A stretch of 64,000 bases of DNA, taken from contig NC_044977.1 of the NCBI RefSeq assembly GCF_008728515.1, forward strand, positions 7,463,501-7,527,500, given 5' to 3'. Source of the stretch: Papio anubis (lineage: Eukaryota; Chordata; Mammalia; Primates; Cercopithecidae). A program made the position numbers and the translations under genes. Positions 24,158 through 34,290 of the stretch are shown piece after piece. The notes under the pieces are model-generated. The model saw only the letters and a list, made by a program, of their open reading frames with translations, was not told where the DNA came from and searched no databases. Within the stretch, counting starts at the first letter, position 1; each line of letters begins with the position of its first letter.

Positions 24158-25320
24158 GGCTGTATTTGTTAAGTTCAGAAAACAAAATTATTCTGTATAA
24201 ACATGTTTAAAGAAATTACAGATAAAATTACAAAGGCAAGTAAATGCTAAGAAACTGTCAGCAACGATGAGTTAGACTTGAAAAAATTAATAAAATATCT
24301 AGAAATACACCACATAACTTTTGCCAAAAGTCAATGGAGGAGTGAAAAACTAAAGAAAGAATTAATATGGAAGAAATATAAAAGAAATGTATTTATAAGG
24401 CATTATTAAGAGATACGAATATGAAAAACAAAAAAAGAGAGGCTAATTATTAAAAGGAAAGAATCAGAAGTGTCATCACTTATCTGAAAGAAGAAAGTGA
24501 GAAAAGGAAGTGAAAAACTAAAGAGAAAATGCTTATGTATTATCCAAAATTGGTTAAAAATGTAAATTTACAGATCTAGTAAAAATATTGCCTCAAAGGT
24601 AGGATAAGATAAATAATAATCACTAATATCTGTATTATAAGTCTTCTGAAAATTAAAATAATTTGAGACAGAGATGATTTTGAAATCAGTCACAGGAAAA
24701 GACATTATTTAAAAAATTATAGTTACAATGACATCATGTTTGGCAACAAAAACAACTAATGAGAGCCAAAAAGTAGTAAAATAATGTTTCAAAAGTGAAG
24801 GTAAAAGTAACTTTTATAATTGTATATACAGTAATATCATTCTTCAAAATTAAATGATATGAAAGTATTTTTAGATACATCAAGTTAGTCACTGAAATAT
24901 TTATTCTAAATGAACTGCTAAAGGACAAGCATCAAGAAAAGAAGATATGACTAAAATTGTCTAATATAGAAGAACATATAATTTTTAAAAAGTTTTTGTT
25001 TTGTCGGGTTTTTTAATGTTTAATTTTTATTTTTATGTTTGTATTAAGAAGGTTTAACTGTTGAGGGTGTAAAAAAAGAGATCAGAATCAAAAGATTCTG
25101 CCAATATGTTTATATATGTCTCTGTGTATATGTTTAAAGGAAGGAAATCTTCTCATATGATACAATAACTAGAAATCTGTAGTTTAATGTTTCCTTAACA
25201 TGCATACACACAGACACATATAAACATATATGTGTTTAATTTGTCAATATTTTCTTTTATTTAAAGTATCACATGGGACACTTCAAGTAAAATAAAATTT
25301 CTCAACAAATTAAATTAAAC
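24158..25320 (+). mobile_element. Probable very old LINE (L1M or HAL1) 3' region, sense
   Basis: A-rich, degenerate sequence. The stretch from about 24710 to 24950 follows the late 3' region of old L1/HAL1 (accumulation of AAAGTGAAGGTAAAAGTAAC and GAACTGCTAAAGGACAAGC). The rest is consistent in base composition only. Open frames are all under 65 codons. Confidence 0.5.
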
Positions 25321-25590
25321 AGAATTAATAGGAGCAAAGAACAATTCATGAATTGTGAGAGCACTCACAACCGGAAGAGGTACAGAGAACTCTTCCCAGC
25401 AGTGTGAGTGGTGAGCTTTGATAGTTCAACCCTGCAGCAAAGTGGAGAAACCATTGGATTGTCTGCAGCTAGGAATGTGGTTTATTTGGGCAGGATGTGA
25501 TGAAGCATTTGTCTTATTTGGCCATCATGTGATCAGTTGGCTTCCTAGTATTGGTGGAAGCTCCATTGTTAATGACTGTAAAGTGGGCTG
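25321..25590. other. Unassigned, possibly LTR-derived block
   Basis: More complex and less AT-rich than its left neighbour. It contains the 14-bp perfect palindrome CAATTCATGAATTG at 25342-25355. The texture resembles an old ERV LTR, but I cannot name a family. The 132-codon frame from 25418 runs on into the next LTR and is not a gene. Confidence 0.4.
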
Positions 25591-25942
25591 TGTATTAGTG
25601 CATTTTGATGATGCTGGTAGAGACATACACGAGACTGGGAGGAAGAAAATATTTAATTGGACTTACACTTCCACGTGGCTGGGGAGGCCTCAGAATCATG
25701 GCAGGAGGCAAAAGGCACTTCTTATATGGAGGCAGCAAAAGAAAATGAGGAAGATGAAAACGTGGAAACCCCTGATAAACCCATCAGATCTCGTGAGACT
25801 TATTCACTACCACTAGAATAGTATGGGGGAAACTGCCTCCATAATTCAAATTATCTCCCACCGAGTCCCTCCCACAGCATGTGGGAATTATGGGAGTACT
25901 ATTTAAGATGAGATTTGGGTGGGGAAACAGCTAAAATATATC
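25591..25942 (-). mobile_element. MST/THE1-type LTR, antisense (3' LTR of provirus)
   Basis: Starts TGTATTAGTGCATTTTGATG, has CCATCAGATCTCGTGAGACTT and GAGATTTGGGTGGGGAAACAG, ends AATATATC. Because the element is on the minus strand, this left LTR is its 3' LTR. It adjoins recognisable MaLR internal sequence on the right. Confidence 0.9.
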
Positions 25943-27446
25943 GTTCCATCCCTGGCCCCTCCAAATCTCACGTCCTCACATTTCAAAATTAATCATGCCT
26001 TTCCAATAGTCCCCCAAAGTCATAACTCATTTCAGCATTAACCCAAAAGTCTATGGTCCAAAGTCTTGCCTGAGACAAGGCAAGTCCCTTCCGCCTATGA
26101 GCCTGTAAAATCAAAAACAAGCTAGTTACTTCCTAGATACAATGGGGGTACAGGTATTGGGTTCCAAATGGGAGAAATTGGCCAAAACAAAGTGGTTACA
26201 GGGCCCATGCAAGTTTGAAATCCAGTGGGGCAGGCAAATTTTAAAGCTCCAGAATGATCTCCTTTGACTCCAGGTCTCACATCCAGGTCACACTGATGCA
26301 AGACGCAGGTTCCCATGATCTTCAGCAGCTCCTCCTTCGTGGGTTTTTAGGGCATAATCTCCCTCCTGGATGCTTTCATGGGCTGGCATTGAGTGTCTAT
26401 GACTTCCAGGTGAACGGTGCCCACTCTTGGTGGATCTAGTCACTAGTTGGTGCCCCAGTAGGGATTCTATTTGGGGACCCCAACCCCGTATTTCTCTTCT
26501 GCACTGCCTTATCAAAGGTTCTCCATGAGGGCTCTGCCCCTACAGCAAACTTCTTCCTGGGCATAGAGGCATTTCCATACATCTTCTGAAATCTAGGCAG
26601 AGGTTCCTGAACCCCAACTCTTGACTTCTGTGCACGTGCATGCTCAACACCACTTGGGAGTTGCCAAGGCTTGGGGCTTCCACCCTCTGAAGCTATGGCC
26701 CCAGCTCTATGTTGTCCCCTTTCAGCCGCAGCTGAGGTGGATGGACGCAGGAAACCAAGTACCTAGGTTGCACACACACGGTGACCCTGTACCTGGTCCA
26801 AAAAACCATTTTCTCCTGGGCCTCCAGGCCTGTGGTGGAACGGGCTGCCATGAAGACCTCTGACATGTCCTGGAGACACTTTTCCCATTGTCAAGAGGAT
26901 TAACATTAGGATCCTTGCAACTTATGCAGATTTATGCAGCTGGCTTGAATATTTCCTCAGAAAATAGGTTTTTCTTTTCTATCATCTTGTCAGCCTACAA
27001 ATTTTCCAAACTTTTATGTTCTGCTTCCCTTATAAAACTGAATGCCTTTAACATCACCCAAGCCACATCTTGAATGTTTTGCTGCTTAGAAATTTCTTTG
27101 ACCAGATACCCTAAATCATCTCTCTCAAATTCAAAGTTCCACAAATTGCTAGGGCAGGGGCAAAATACTGCCAGTCTCTTTGAGTAACCTTTGCTCCAGT
27201 TCCCAACAAATTCCTCATCTCCATCCGAAACCATCTTGACCTGGAGTTTATTGTCCATATTGCTATCAGACTTTTGGGCAGAGTCCATTCAACAAGTCTT
27301 CAGGAAGTTCCAAACTTTCCCACATTTTCCTGTCTTTTTCTGAGCCCTCCAAACTATCCCAACCTCTGCCAGTTGTACAGTTCCAAAGTCCTTCCATATT
27401 TTCGTGTATATTTTCACAATGCACCAATCTACTGGTACCAATTTAC
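25943..27446 (-). mobile_element. MST/THE1 internal region, antisense
   Basis: 1.5 kb between two LTRs of the same family. Landmarks of THE1/MST internals in reverse include CAATAGTCCCCCAAAGTC, GACAAGGCAAGTCCCTTCC and CACTGATGCAAGACGC. This size matches the family. Short frames occur on both strands (up to 97 codons) but no intact gag-like frame remains. Confidence 0.85.
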
Positions 27447-27660
27447 TGCATTAGTCCATTTTCATGCTGCTGGTAAAGACATACCTGAGACTGGGAAGAA
27501 AAGGAGGTCTAATTGGACTTACAGTTCCATGTGGCTGGGGAGGCCTCAGAATCATGGTAGGAGGCAAAAGGCATTTCTTACATGGTGGCAGCAAGAGAAA
27601 ATGAGAAAGATGTAAAAGTGGAAACCCTTGATAAAATCATCAGATCTCATGAGATTTATT
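27447..27660 (-). mobile_element. MST/THE1-type LTR, antisense, truncated (5' LTR)
   Basis: Begins TGCATTAGTCCATTTTCATG and runs to CAGATCTCATGAGATTTATT, then stops abruptly. About 140 bp of the LTR are missing. The next base starts antisense L1 that itself lacks its 3' end, so this is a deletion or recombination junction rather than a simple insertion. Confidence 0.88.
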
Positions 27661-29322
27661 TTGAGTAACATAATGATTTCCAGTTCTATCCATTTTGATG
27701 CAAATTACAGAGTTTCATTCTTCCTTACGACTAAATAACATTTCATTGTGCATATATACTACATTTTTAAATCTGCTAATCTATTGATAGGCACCTAGGT
27801 TGATTCCCTATTTTTGCTACTGCAAATAGTGCTGCAAAAAACATGGGAGTATAGATATCTCTTAGATATATTGGTTTCCTTTCTTGTGGATATATACTCA
27901 GTAGTGGAATTCCTGGATCATATGAGAGATCTATTTTTAGTTTTCTGAGGAACCTTCATACTGTTCTCCATAGTGTCTTTAGTTTTCTGAGGAACCTTCA
28001 TGCTGTTCTCCATAGTGTCTTTCCCAGACACTCCATACTGTCTTTTCCTAGACAGTAAATGTACCAGTAACAGTGTATGAGGGTACCCCTTTCTCCACAT
28101 CTTTGCTGGCATTTATTATTGCCTATCTTTTTGATATCAGCCATTTTAACTGGTGTGAGATAATATTGCATTGTGGTTTTGATTTGCATTTCTCTGATGT
28201 TTAGTGATGCTCAACATTTTTTTAAATACTTGATGGCCATTAGTGTGTTCGCTTTTGAGAAATTTCTGTTCAGACCTTTTGCCCATTCTTAAATTGGATT
28301 ATTTATTTCTTGCTATTGAGTTGTCTAAGCTTCCTATATTTCCTGGTTATTAATCCCTGGTTAGATGTTTGTAAATATTTGCTCCCATTCTGTGGGTTGT
28401 CTATTCATTTTGTTGATTGCTTCCTTTTCAGTGCAGAAGAATTTCAGTTTTATATAATCTCAACTGTCTATTTTTTGTTTTGCTTGTCTTTGAGGTATGA
28501 CACAAAAAAAATTTGCCCAAAATATTGGAGCATTGTCTCCATTATTTTCTTCTAATAGTTTCATAGTTTCAGGTCTTAGATTCAGGACTTTAATTCATTT
28601 TAATTTGATAGTTGTGTATGATGAAAGGTAGCAGAGTAGTTCAATCTTCTGCACATAGTTGTCCAGTTTTCCCATCACCATTTATTGAAAAGACTGTCTT
28701 TTCTTCATTGTAACTTCTTGGTTCCATTGAAGACTATGAGTTGGTTGTAAATTTGTGGATTTATATCTGAGTTTTCTATTCTGTTATTTTGAACTATATA
28801 TCTGCTTTTATGAGAGTACCATACTGTTTTGTTTAGCATAGCTTTGTAATAAAATTTTTTCTTTTTGCTCAGGATTGCTTTCGCTATCTGAAGTCTTTTG
28901 TGGTTCCACATAAATTGTAGAAAATTTTTTTTTTTCTATTTCTGTGAATATCACTTGTATTTTGGTAGGAATTGTATTGAATCTGTAGTTTGTTTTGGTT
29001 ACTATTGTTATCAATATAAATTCATACAATCCATGAGCATGACCTATCTTTTCTATGTTTTACTTCTATTTTTTTCATCAGAGTTCTATGAAAATTTTTA
29101 TATAGATCTTTCATTTATTTGATTGGATTGATTTCTAGGTATTTTATAACATATTTATTGTAGCTATTGTAAATGAGATTGTTTTCTTGATTTTTTTCGG
29201 ATTGTTCACTGCTGGCATGTATAAAGGCGACTGATTTTTGTATGTTGATTTTTTATCCTGCAATTTTACTGAATTTGTTTAACAGTTCAAATAGTTTTTC
29301 TGGTGGAGTCTTTACTAAATTT
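27661..29322 (-). mobile_element. Old L1 (L1PB/L1M-like), antisense, lacking its 3' terminus
   Basis: Runs from the late ORF2 or 3' UTR region (TTGAGTAACATAATGATTTCC) back through ORF2 to GTTTTTCTGGTGGAGTCTTT. No poly(T) or L1 3' end is present on the left. A 42-bp tandem duplication sits at 27939-28022. Several small minus-strand frames (up to 73 codons) are broken ORF2 pieces. Confidence 0.85.
27939..28022. repeat. 42-bp direct tandem duplication within L1
   Basis: Units 27939-27980 and 27981-28022 differ at a single base (CATACTG versus CATGCTG). Each holds TTTTCTGAGGAACCTTCAT and TTCTCCATAGTGTCTTT. L1 consensus has this text once, so the duplication arose in place. Confidence 0.95.
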
Positions 29323-29700
29323 CTTTACCTATTTATCCATTGATGGACATATATATTTATATTTTTGCTGCAGATAAAAGTGCAATTTTTTAACATAATG
29401 ATTTCATTTTTTTTTTTTTTTGATAAATACCTAGCGGTGAAATTGCTGGATCATGTGATAATTTTATTTTTATTTTTTTGAAGAACCTTCATACTATTGG
29501 TACAACTATAATGGATGTACCAATTTATATTCCCAACAATAACATATAAGGGTTTCCTTTTCTCTACATTTGTTATTGCTCTGTACTTTGATAATAACCA
29601 TCCTAATTGGGGTGAGACGATATTTCCTTGTGCTACCTCACCGTGATCTCATTTTATTTTGGTTTGCGTATACCTAATGATTAGTGATATATAAATTATT
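29323..29700 (-). mobile_element. Second old L1 fragment, antisense
   Basis: The L1 text restarts at an earlier point: TTTATCCATTGATGGACAT, GAAATTGCTGGATCATGTG, AACCATCCTAATTGGGGTGAG. It is therefore a separate L1 copy abutting the previous one. It includes a T-rich tract near 29409. Confidence 0.82.
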
Positions 29701-30675
29701 TAGCCACTAAAGCCTTTAGGGTAGAGTCAGCTCTAGCAGCTAATATTTGAGATAGGGTTCTAATTATAGTCTCATTTATATTTATGCTAAGCAACAGAAG
29801 GAACATTAAAACAAAGATGTCCTTTTAGAGGAGTTTATGCCTGCTGACAAATTACTCCTTATTCTATAGTTCAAATTATAAGGTATTGACCAATGTTGAG
29901 GTTCTATTTGAATGTGGAATAATCTAATTCAAATCTACATTGAGCTCTAAAATAAGAAAATACCACTGGCTGAGACAGGATTTGCTTATCTGTATGTTAC
30001 CATCGAGAGATAGAAGAATATCGTGGAGGGCTATATCAGACAGTACCTGTGGGATGCTTTCTTGTATTTGGGGTCACGAATAGGGAAGTGGAAAGGCTGT
30101 ATGATTATATCATTGTATGGTTAGAGGCTACTGACAGTTAAGGGATTAAGGTAATACATTTGTCCACAAATCGTCAAATTATCTTTCACTTTGGTTTACT
30201 TACTCAATTTATGGAATAATTTACCTGAAAAACTCTCACCATAGGTTTTTCCTACTGTTACATTTAAAAAAGGAATCTTCATACATGGATCTAAAAGTCA
30301 AACCCTATAGAAAGGACTAGATGTTCAATTTGAACAAGCAGTTGCCCTTGGAGGATGAATTAAATTTATTACAGGTGAACCAGAGGATCTTTAACTTACT
30401 GTAGGAATTTAGGTTTAGCTTGACATATTCAACATTCAGGTAAGTTTTCTGCACAAGCTATCAAACATGAAATCCTAATCATAGTATTATTTTGCCACAC
30501 TAAACAAAAAGAAGGCATGGGGAAAAGAGGAGAAGGGAATACGGTTTTAGTATTTTTAGTGAAGTCTTGATCCATAATCTTGGGGAAGTTGTTTGTGTCT
30601 AGTATGGCATCTGCTTCTGGGAAGAAACCTCTCTTGCTGTCAATTTTACCTTGAGTTATCCAACAGGCACACAGT
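29701..30675 (-). mobile_element. Probable ERV1 env-side internal sequence, antisense
   Basis: Moderately complex, non-L1 sequence lying on the 3' side of a minus-strand ERV whose integrase region is at about 31540-31930. Position implies the env region. In antisense the extreme left end looks like the heptad region of a retroviral transmembrane protein, but this match is weak. All frames are broken. Confidence 0.4.
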
Positions 30676-31039
30676 TGGTCTTAATCCCTTTGTGATGCTA
30701 TAACAAAATACCTTAAACTGGGTAATTTATAAAGAGCAGAAATATATTTTTTATAGCTATGGAAAATATAAAGTTCAAGGTCAATGTGCCAGCATTGGTG
30801 TTTTATAAGGACTGCTTTTTGATTCCAAGATGTTGCCTTGTTGTGTCTTCATGTGGCAGAAAGACAAGAGAGCTCTCCCTTTAACCACGAGCCTTTTTCA
30901 AAGGATGCTAATCCCATTTACAAGAGTAGAATCCTCATGAATCAATCACCTCATGAAGGCTACACCTCTTAATACTGTAGCATTGAGGATTAAGTTTCAA
31001 CATGAATTTTAGAGGAGCACAATTATTCAAACCATTGCA
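30676..31039 (-). mobile_element. MLT1-type LTR, antisense, solo
   Basis: Full 364-bp MaLR LTR in reverse: TGGTCTTAATCCCTTTGTGATGC, TTAAACTGGGTAATTTATAAA, CAAGAGAGCTCTCCCTTTAACC, CACCTCTTAATACTGTAGCA, ending AAACCATTGCA. It interrupts the antisense ERV internal sequence. Confidence 0.87.
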
Positions 31040-33436
31040 GGTCTCAAAAGTATGGAGGGGCCCTATTGACTTAAGAAATGTGGACCCAAGACTTGAGGCC
31101 CTGCAGTTTTGTTGCAATATGGGTGCTGAGAAAAACTACATAGTGCCATCCAGTGTGGCTCAAGGGCAGCTTTTCTCTGGTGTTATTTTGAGAAGCCCCA
31201 ATTTCCAGCTTTGAGATGATTAAAGTCCTGGTTCTCTTCAATTGGTGGGTCATAAAAGGGCACACTTTACCTGGTAAAAATATGCTATAATGCCAGTAAA
31301 GCCCTGCAATACTGAGTCATATTAAACTTTATAAGAGCAGAACATCTGTAAGATTCTAATATAAGTGGCACAGATTTTCCTATATTTAAAATCTATATAG
31401 GACCCATTTAACTATTTCATAATGGATCAAAGTGTGTTTTTCAGTGTGGGTAGACCTGATTGAGATAAAGTCCAATGGTAATGTCTTTGGCCAAGGAAGT
31501 TCCATCAATTCAGTGAACTTTGTCAATTTCAGTTTAAAAATATCATTTTTTCTATCGACCCTCTCAGAAGATTAAAGATGATAAAAACAATGATATTGCC
31601 ACTGTTTGCATAATACTTTATTTAACTCTTTTATAACTTGTCCAGAGAAATGAGTGTCTTCATTATTGGAGATTTCTCCAAGAATATCTTATACAGAAAA
31701 CATTTTTCTAATAACCTTTTAGCTACTGTTATAGCATTAGCCTTCCTGCAAGGGAAAGCTTTTGTCTAAGAACAAACAGAGTACTATGGGAACATTTTGA
31801 TATGTCACTGAGGGTGCCAATTGAATAAAATGTATTTGTAGGTGTTCAAATGATCTAGCAGGTGGTGGTAATGTACCTCCTGCAGTCTTTATTTTCATGC
31901 CAGGATTATGGGTTTGACAAATGGTTGTAGATTACTGTAGCAATTTTTAGAACAGTCACCATATCATTTAAAAAATATTTACTATTCTATCTACACAATG
32001 ATGAGTCATGGAGTGCAGAGCTTTTTAAAAAAAATAATTGAAGCTATATGAACACAGAAAAGGCAAGACCATTTTCTGGGCCCTCCATGAGTCCATGCTT
32101 AATATTAAATTTCCATGCATTTGAATACTAGTTTTGTTTTTCAAATTAGGTATATAGCATTGTTTATTAAATAGGTTATCATCAGTGATTTGACTTAAAT
32201 AAATCTTATGGAGTTTGTTTCAATTACATATATTTAAAGTTTCAGTAGTAGCCAACTCAGCAGGTAAATGTGTCAGGAAATTTCCGTGGAATTAAATTTT
32301 GTTCTGATTGATCCTCGGTTAGCAATTTTTTGACCCAATCAGTTTCTTCATAAGAGTTCTGGGAATTTTTACACAGTTCAATGATATTATCTTAAAGTTA
32401 TCAGCAACTTGTATTTGTCAGTCTTTTCCATGAATCTCCTTTAATATGAAATATTTTGGTTTTATAGTTGTTTGAAATAGCTTTCAGGGAAGTACCAGAG
32501 TAAAACAATGAGTTAATTGTAGTTAATTATCTGTAGAAGAAAAGACTTAAAATGACTATGGTAAAAGATCAAATTAGAGTTCATTATAATGCAATTAAGA
32601 AGGAAATTTTGTTATTTCTATGGCACAAAATATTTCAGAGAAATGATTAAGATTGTGACTGCCAGAGTTATATCAGGACTATCAGATTTTTAGAAATTAC
32701 ATACAGTTTCTAAAACTCATATTAATAACATACTCATAAAATATGACTTTAAAAAGTTTCAGCATTACTTATTATTTGACAGTCCTTCCCATGTGATTTA
32801 GCATATCAAATACACCTAATTACTTTAACATCTCTCTTTTCATAAAGAGAAAAAACAACTTCATTTGAGATACTCCAGAGGCCCATCTGTATATTCCCTA
32901 AGTTAGTTCAAGGTCAAAAGGTCTTAATTTAGAATTTTATTTTGGAAAGTTGTCAAAAATGTCAAAAGGTTTAAAACACTTGATTTCAATAGGATCACAT
33001 GGCTCTGTGAAAGCATATGTATTCAATTAACTACAGTGGCAATTAAAAGACTTCAAAGGAAAATACAGAAAGTTTCATAGCTGTAGGAAATTCTTAGCTC
33101 TTTTAACAGAAAAAACTCAGTTTTCTTAAGTAAACAAAAACCTACTAAATACAAATGATGCAAAGAAAATTATCTCTATGAAACACAGAATCTTTGTTCC
33201 CTAGACCAATAATCTATAAAGTAAAAATAAAACTTTCACAATTTCCTATTAAGGGCAGAAAATTACTTCAACAAAACCTTGTTCTTTTAACAGAGTTGAC
33301 CAAATTTTGTTTCGTATCTATGTACTTTTGATATTAATTTTCAATTTTGAAAGAAAAAAACAAATAAATAATTATTTTTATATCTTAACCAGCTTAATCA
33401 CACATAAAATTACTTTTCCAAAATTTCTTCTAGTGA
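31040..33436 (-). mobile_element. Probable ERV1 (gammaretrovirus-like) internal sequence, antisense
   Basis: On the minus strand the part at about 31540-31930 follows the integrase core region of ERV1 pol in order, through many short matches separated by frameshifts and stops. The flanking parts would then be late pol on the right and the pol-env boundary on the left. No gag is recognisable. Family not determined. Confidence 0.5.
31540..31930 (-). pseudogene. Decayed ERV1 pol integrase remnant
   Basis: Minus-strand sequence corresponding to the retroviral integrase core, the enzyme that joins viral DNA to the host chromosome. The frame is broken by stops and indels and cannot encode a protein. 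It provides the orientation of the surrounding element. Confidence 0.5.
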
Positions 33437-33611
33437 ACAGAGAGGGGTGACTTGGAGTAGAATGGGAGGCAGGTTGGCCCTAAGTAGTTTCCAGCTTGAC
33501 TTCTTCCTTTACTTATTTGGGGGTCCCAAGATTTATTTCTCTTTCACAGAGGCTTGCAGAGGAGAAATGTTGGATAAGTAATTTTATGTGTTATTAAGCT
33601 GGTTAAGATAT
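33380..33611. repeat. Inverted repeat, 36-bp arms
   Basis: Arm 33380-33415 is the reverse complement of arm 33576-33611 with one mismatch in 36. Core: TCTTAACCAGCTTAAT and ATTAAGCTGGTTAAGA. Weaker complementarity extends a few bases outward and about 20 bases inward. The spacer is 160 nt. One arm lies at the end of the antisense ERV region, the other in the sense LTR. Confidence 0.93.
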
Positions 33612-33962
33612 AAAATAAATGCATATCAGATTGCCTCTTTTGGCGAGGCTAATAAGAAACTCAAAAGAATGCAAACATTTGTCTCTAATCTATCCATGAC
33701 CTAGAAAGCCACTCCCCGCTTGGGTCTTTCCGCCTTTGCTTCAAGTTGTCCTGCCTTTCCAGACCAAACCAATGTTCATTTTACTTATGTTGATTGATGC
33801 CTTATGCCTCCCTAAACCGTATAAAACCAAACTGTTCTCTGACCACCTTAGTAGCATGTCATCAAAACCTCCTGAGTTCGCATCACCGGTAGGCATCCTC
33901 AACCTTGGGAAAATAAATGTTCTAAATTAACTGAGACCTGTCTCAGATTTTTTGGGTTCACA
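33437..33962 (+). mobile_element. ERV1-type LTR (MER4-like group), sense
   Basis: GGGAGGCAGGTTGGCCCTAAG near the left end, ATTTGGGGGTCCCAAGATTT, the promoter block ending at TATAAAA (33820-33826), AATAAA at 33912-33917, and CTGAGACCTGTCTCAG before the end at TTCACA. The left boundary is approximate. It shares the block around the TATA box with the LTR at 62534-63279. The group name is from memory. Confidence 0.75.
33820..33826 (+). promoter_or_regulatory. LTR TATA box
   Basis: TATAAAA in the sense LTR, about 90 bp upstream of its AATAAA at 33912-33917, the usual order for a retroviral U3-R-U5. Activity is unknown. Confidence 0.55.
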
Positions 33963-34290
33963 TTTTGGTAACCACAAAGGTATTCTGAAGGGAAATGCCC
34001 CTGACCTTTGACAAATCTCCTATCAGTCTTTGTACCAGCATGAAACAACTTTATGGCTCAAATGAATAGGATGCTTTGCTGAGGTCTGGGAGCACCTCCT
34101 CCAGAAAATCCTTGAACTCTTAAAATTTTGTCAAGATCTAAAGTTTATTTTGCTGTCCAACTCCACTTCTACATCATTTTTATAACCACTCGATTTTCGT
34201 CTTACACTTTTTTACTTTTTCTTTGTAGAGTAACCAGTCATTCCATTTAAAAACAAAGTTATTCTATTTTTTCTTTAACAGGGGAAAAAA
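33963..34290 (+). mobile_element. ERV1 primer-binding site and leader remnant, sense
   Basis: Right after the LTR end comes TGGTAACCACAAAGG (33966 onward), placed and shaped like a tRNA primer-binding site. About 310 bp of unassigned sequence then reach the L1 at 34291. This makes the LTR a 5' LTR; no gag follows. The tRNA type is not determined. Confidence 0.5.

Noticed and set aside
25342..25355. 14-bp palindrome CAATTCATGAATTG
   Set aside because: Seen and perfect, but short AT-rich palindromes are common; no operator or other context.
25418..25816. 132-codon frame reading from an unassigned block into an MST LTR
   Set aside because: LTR-derived, with no conserved motif. A similar frame occurs in the partner LTR (27274-27615), as expected of shared repeat sequence.
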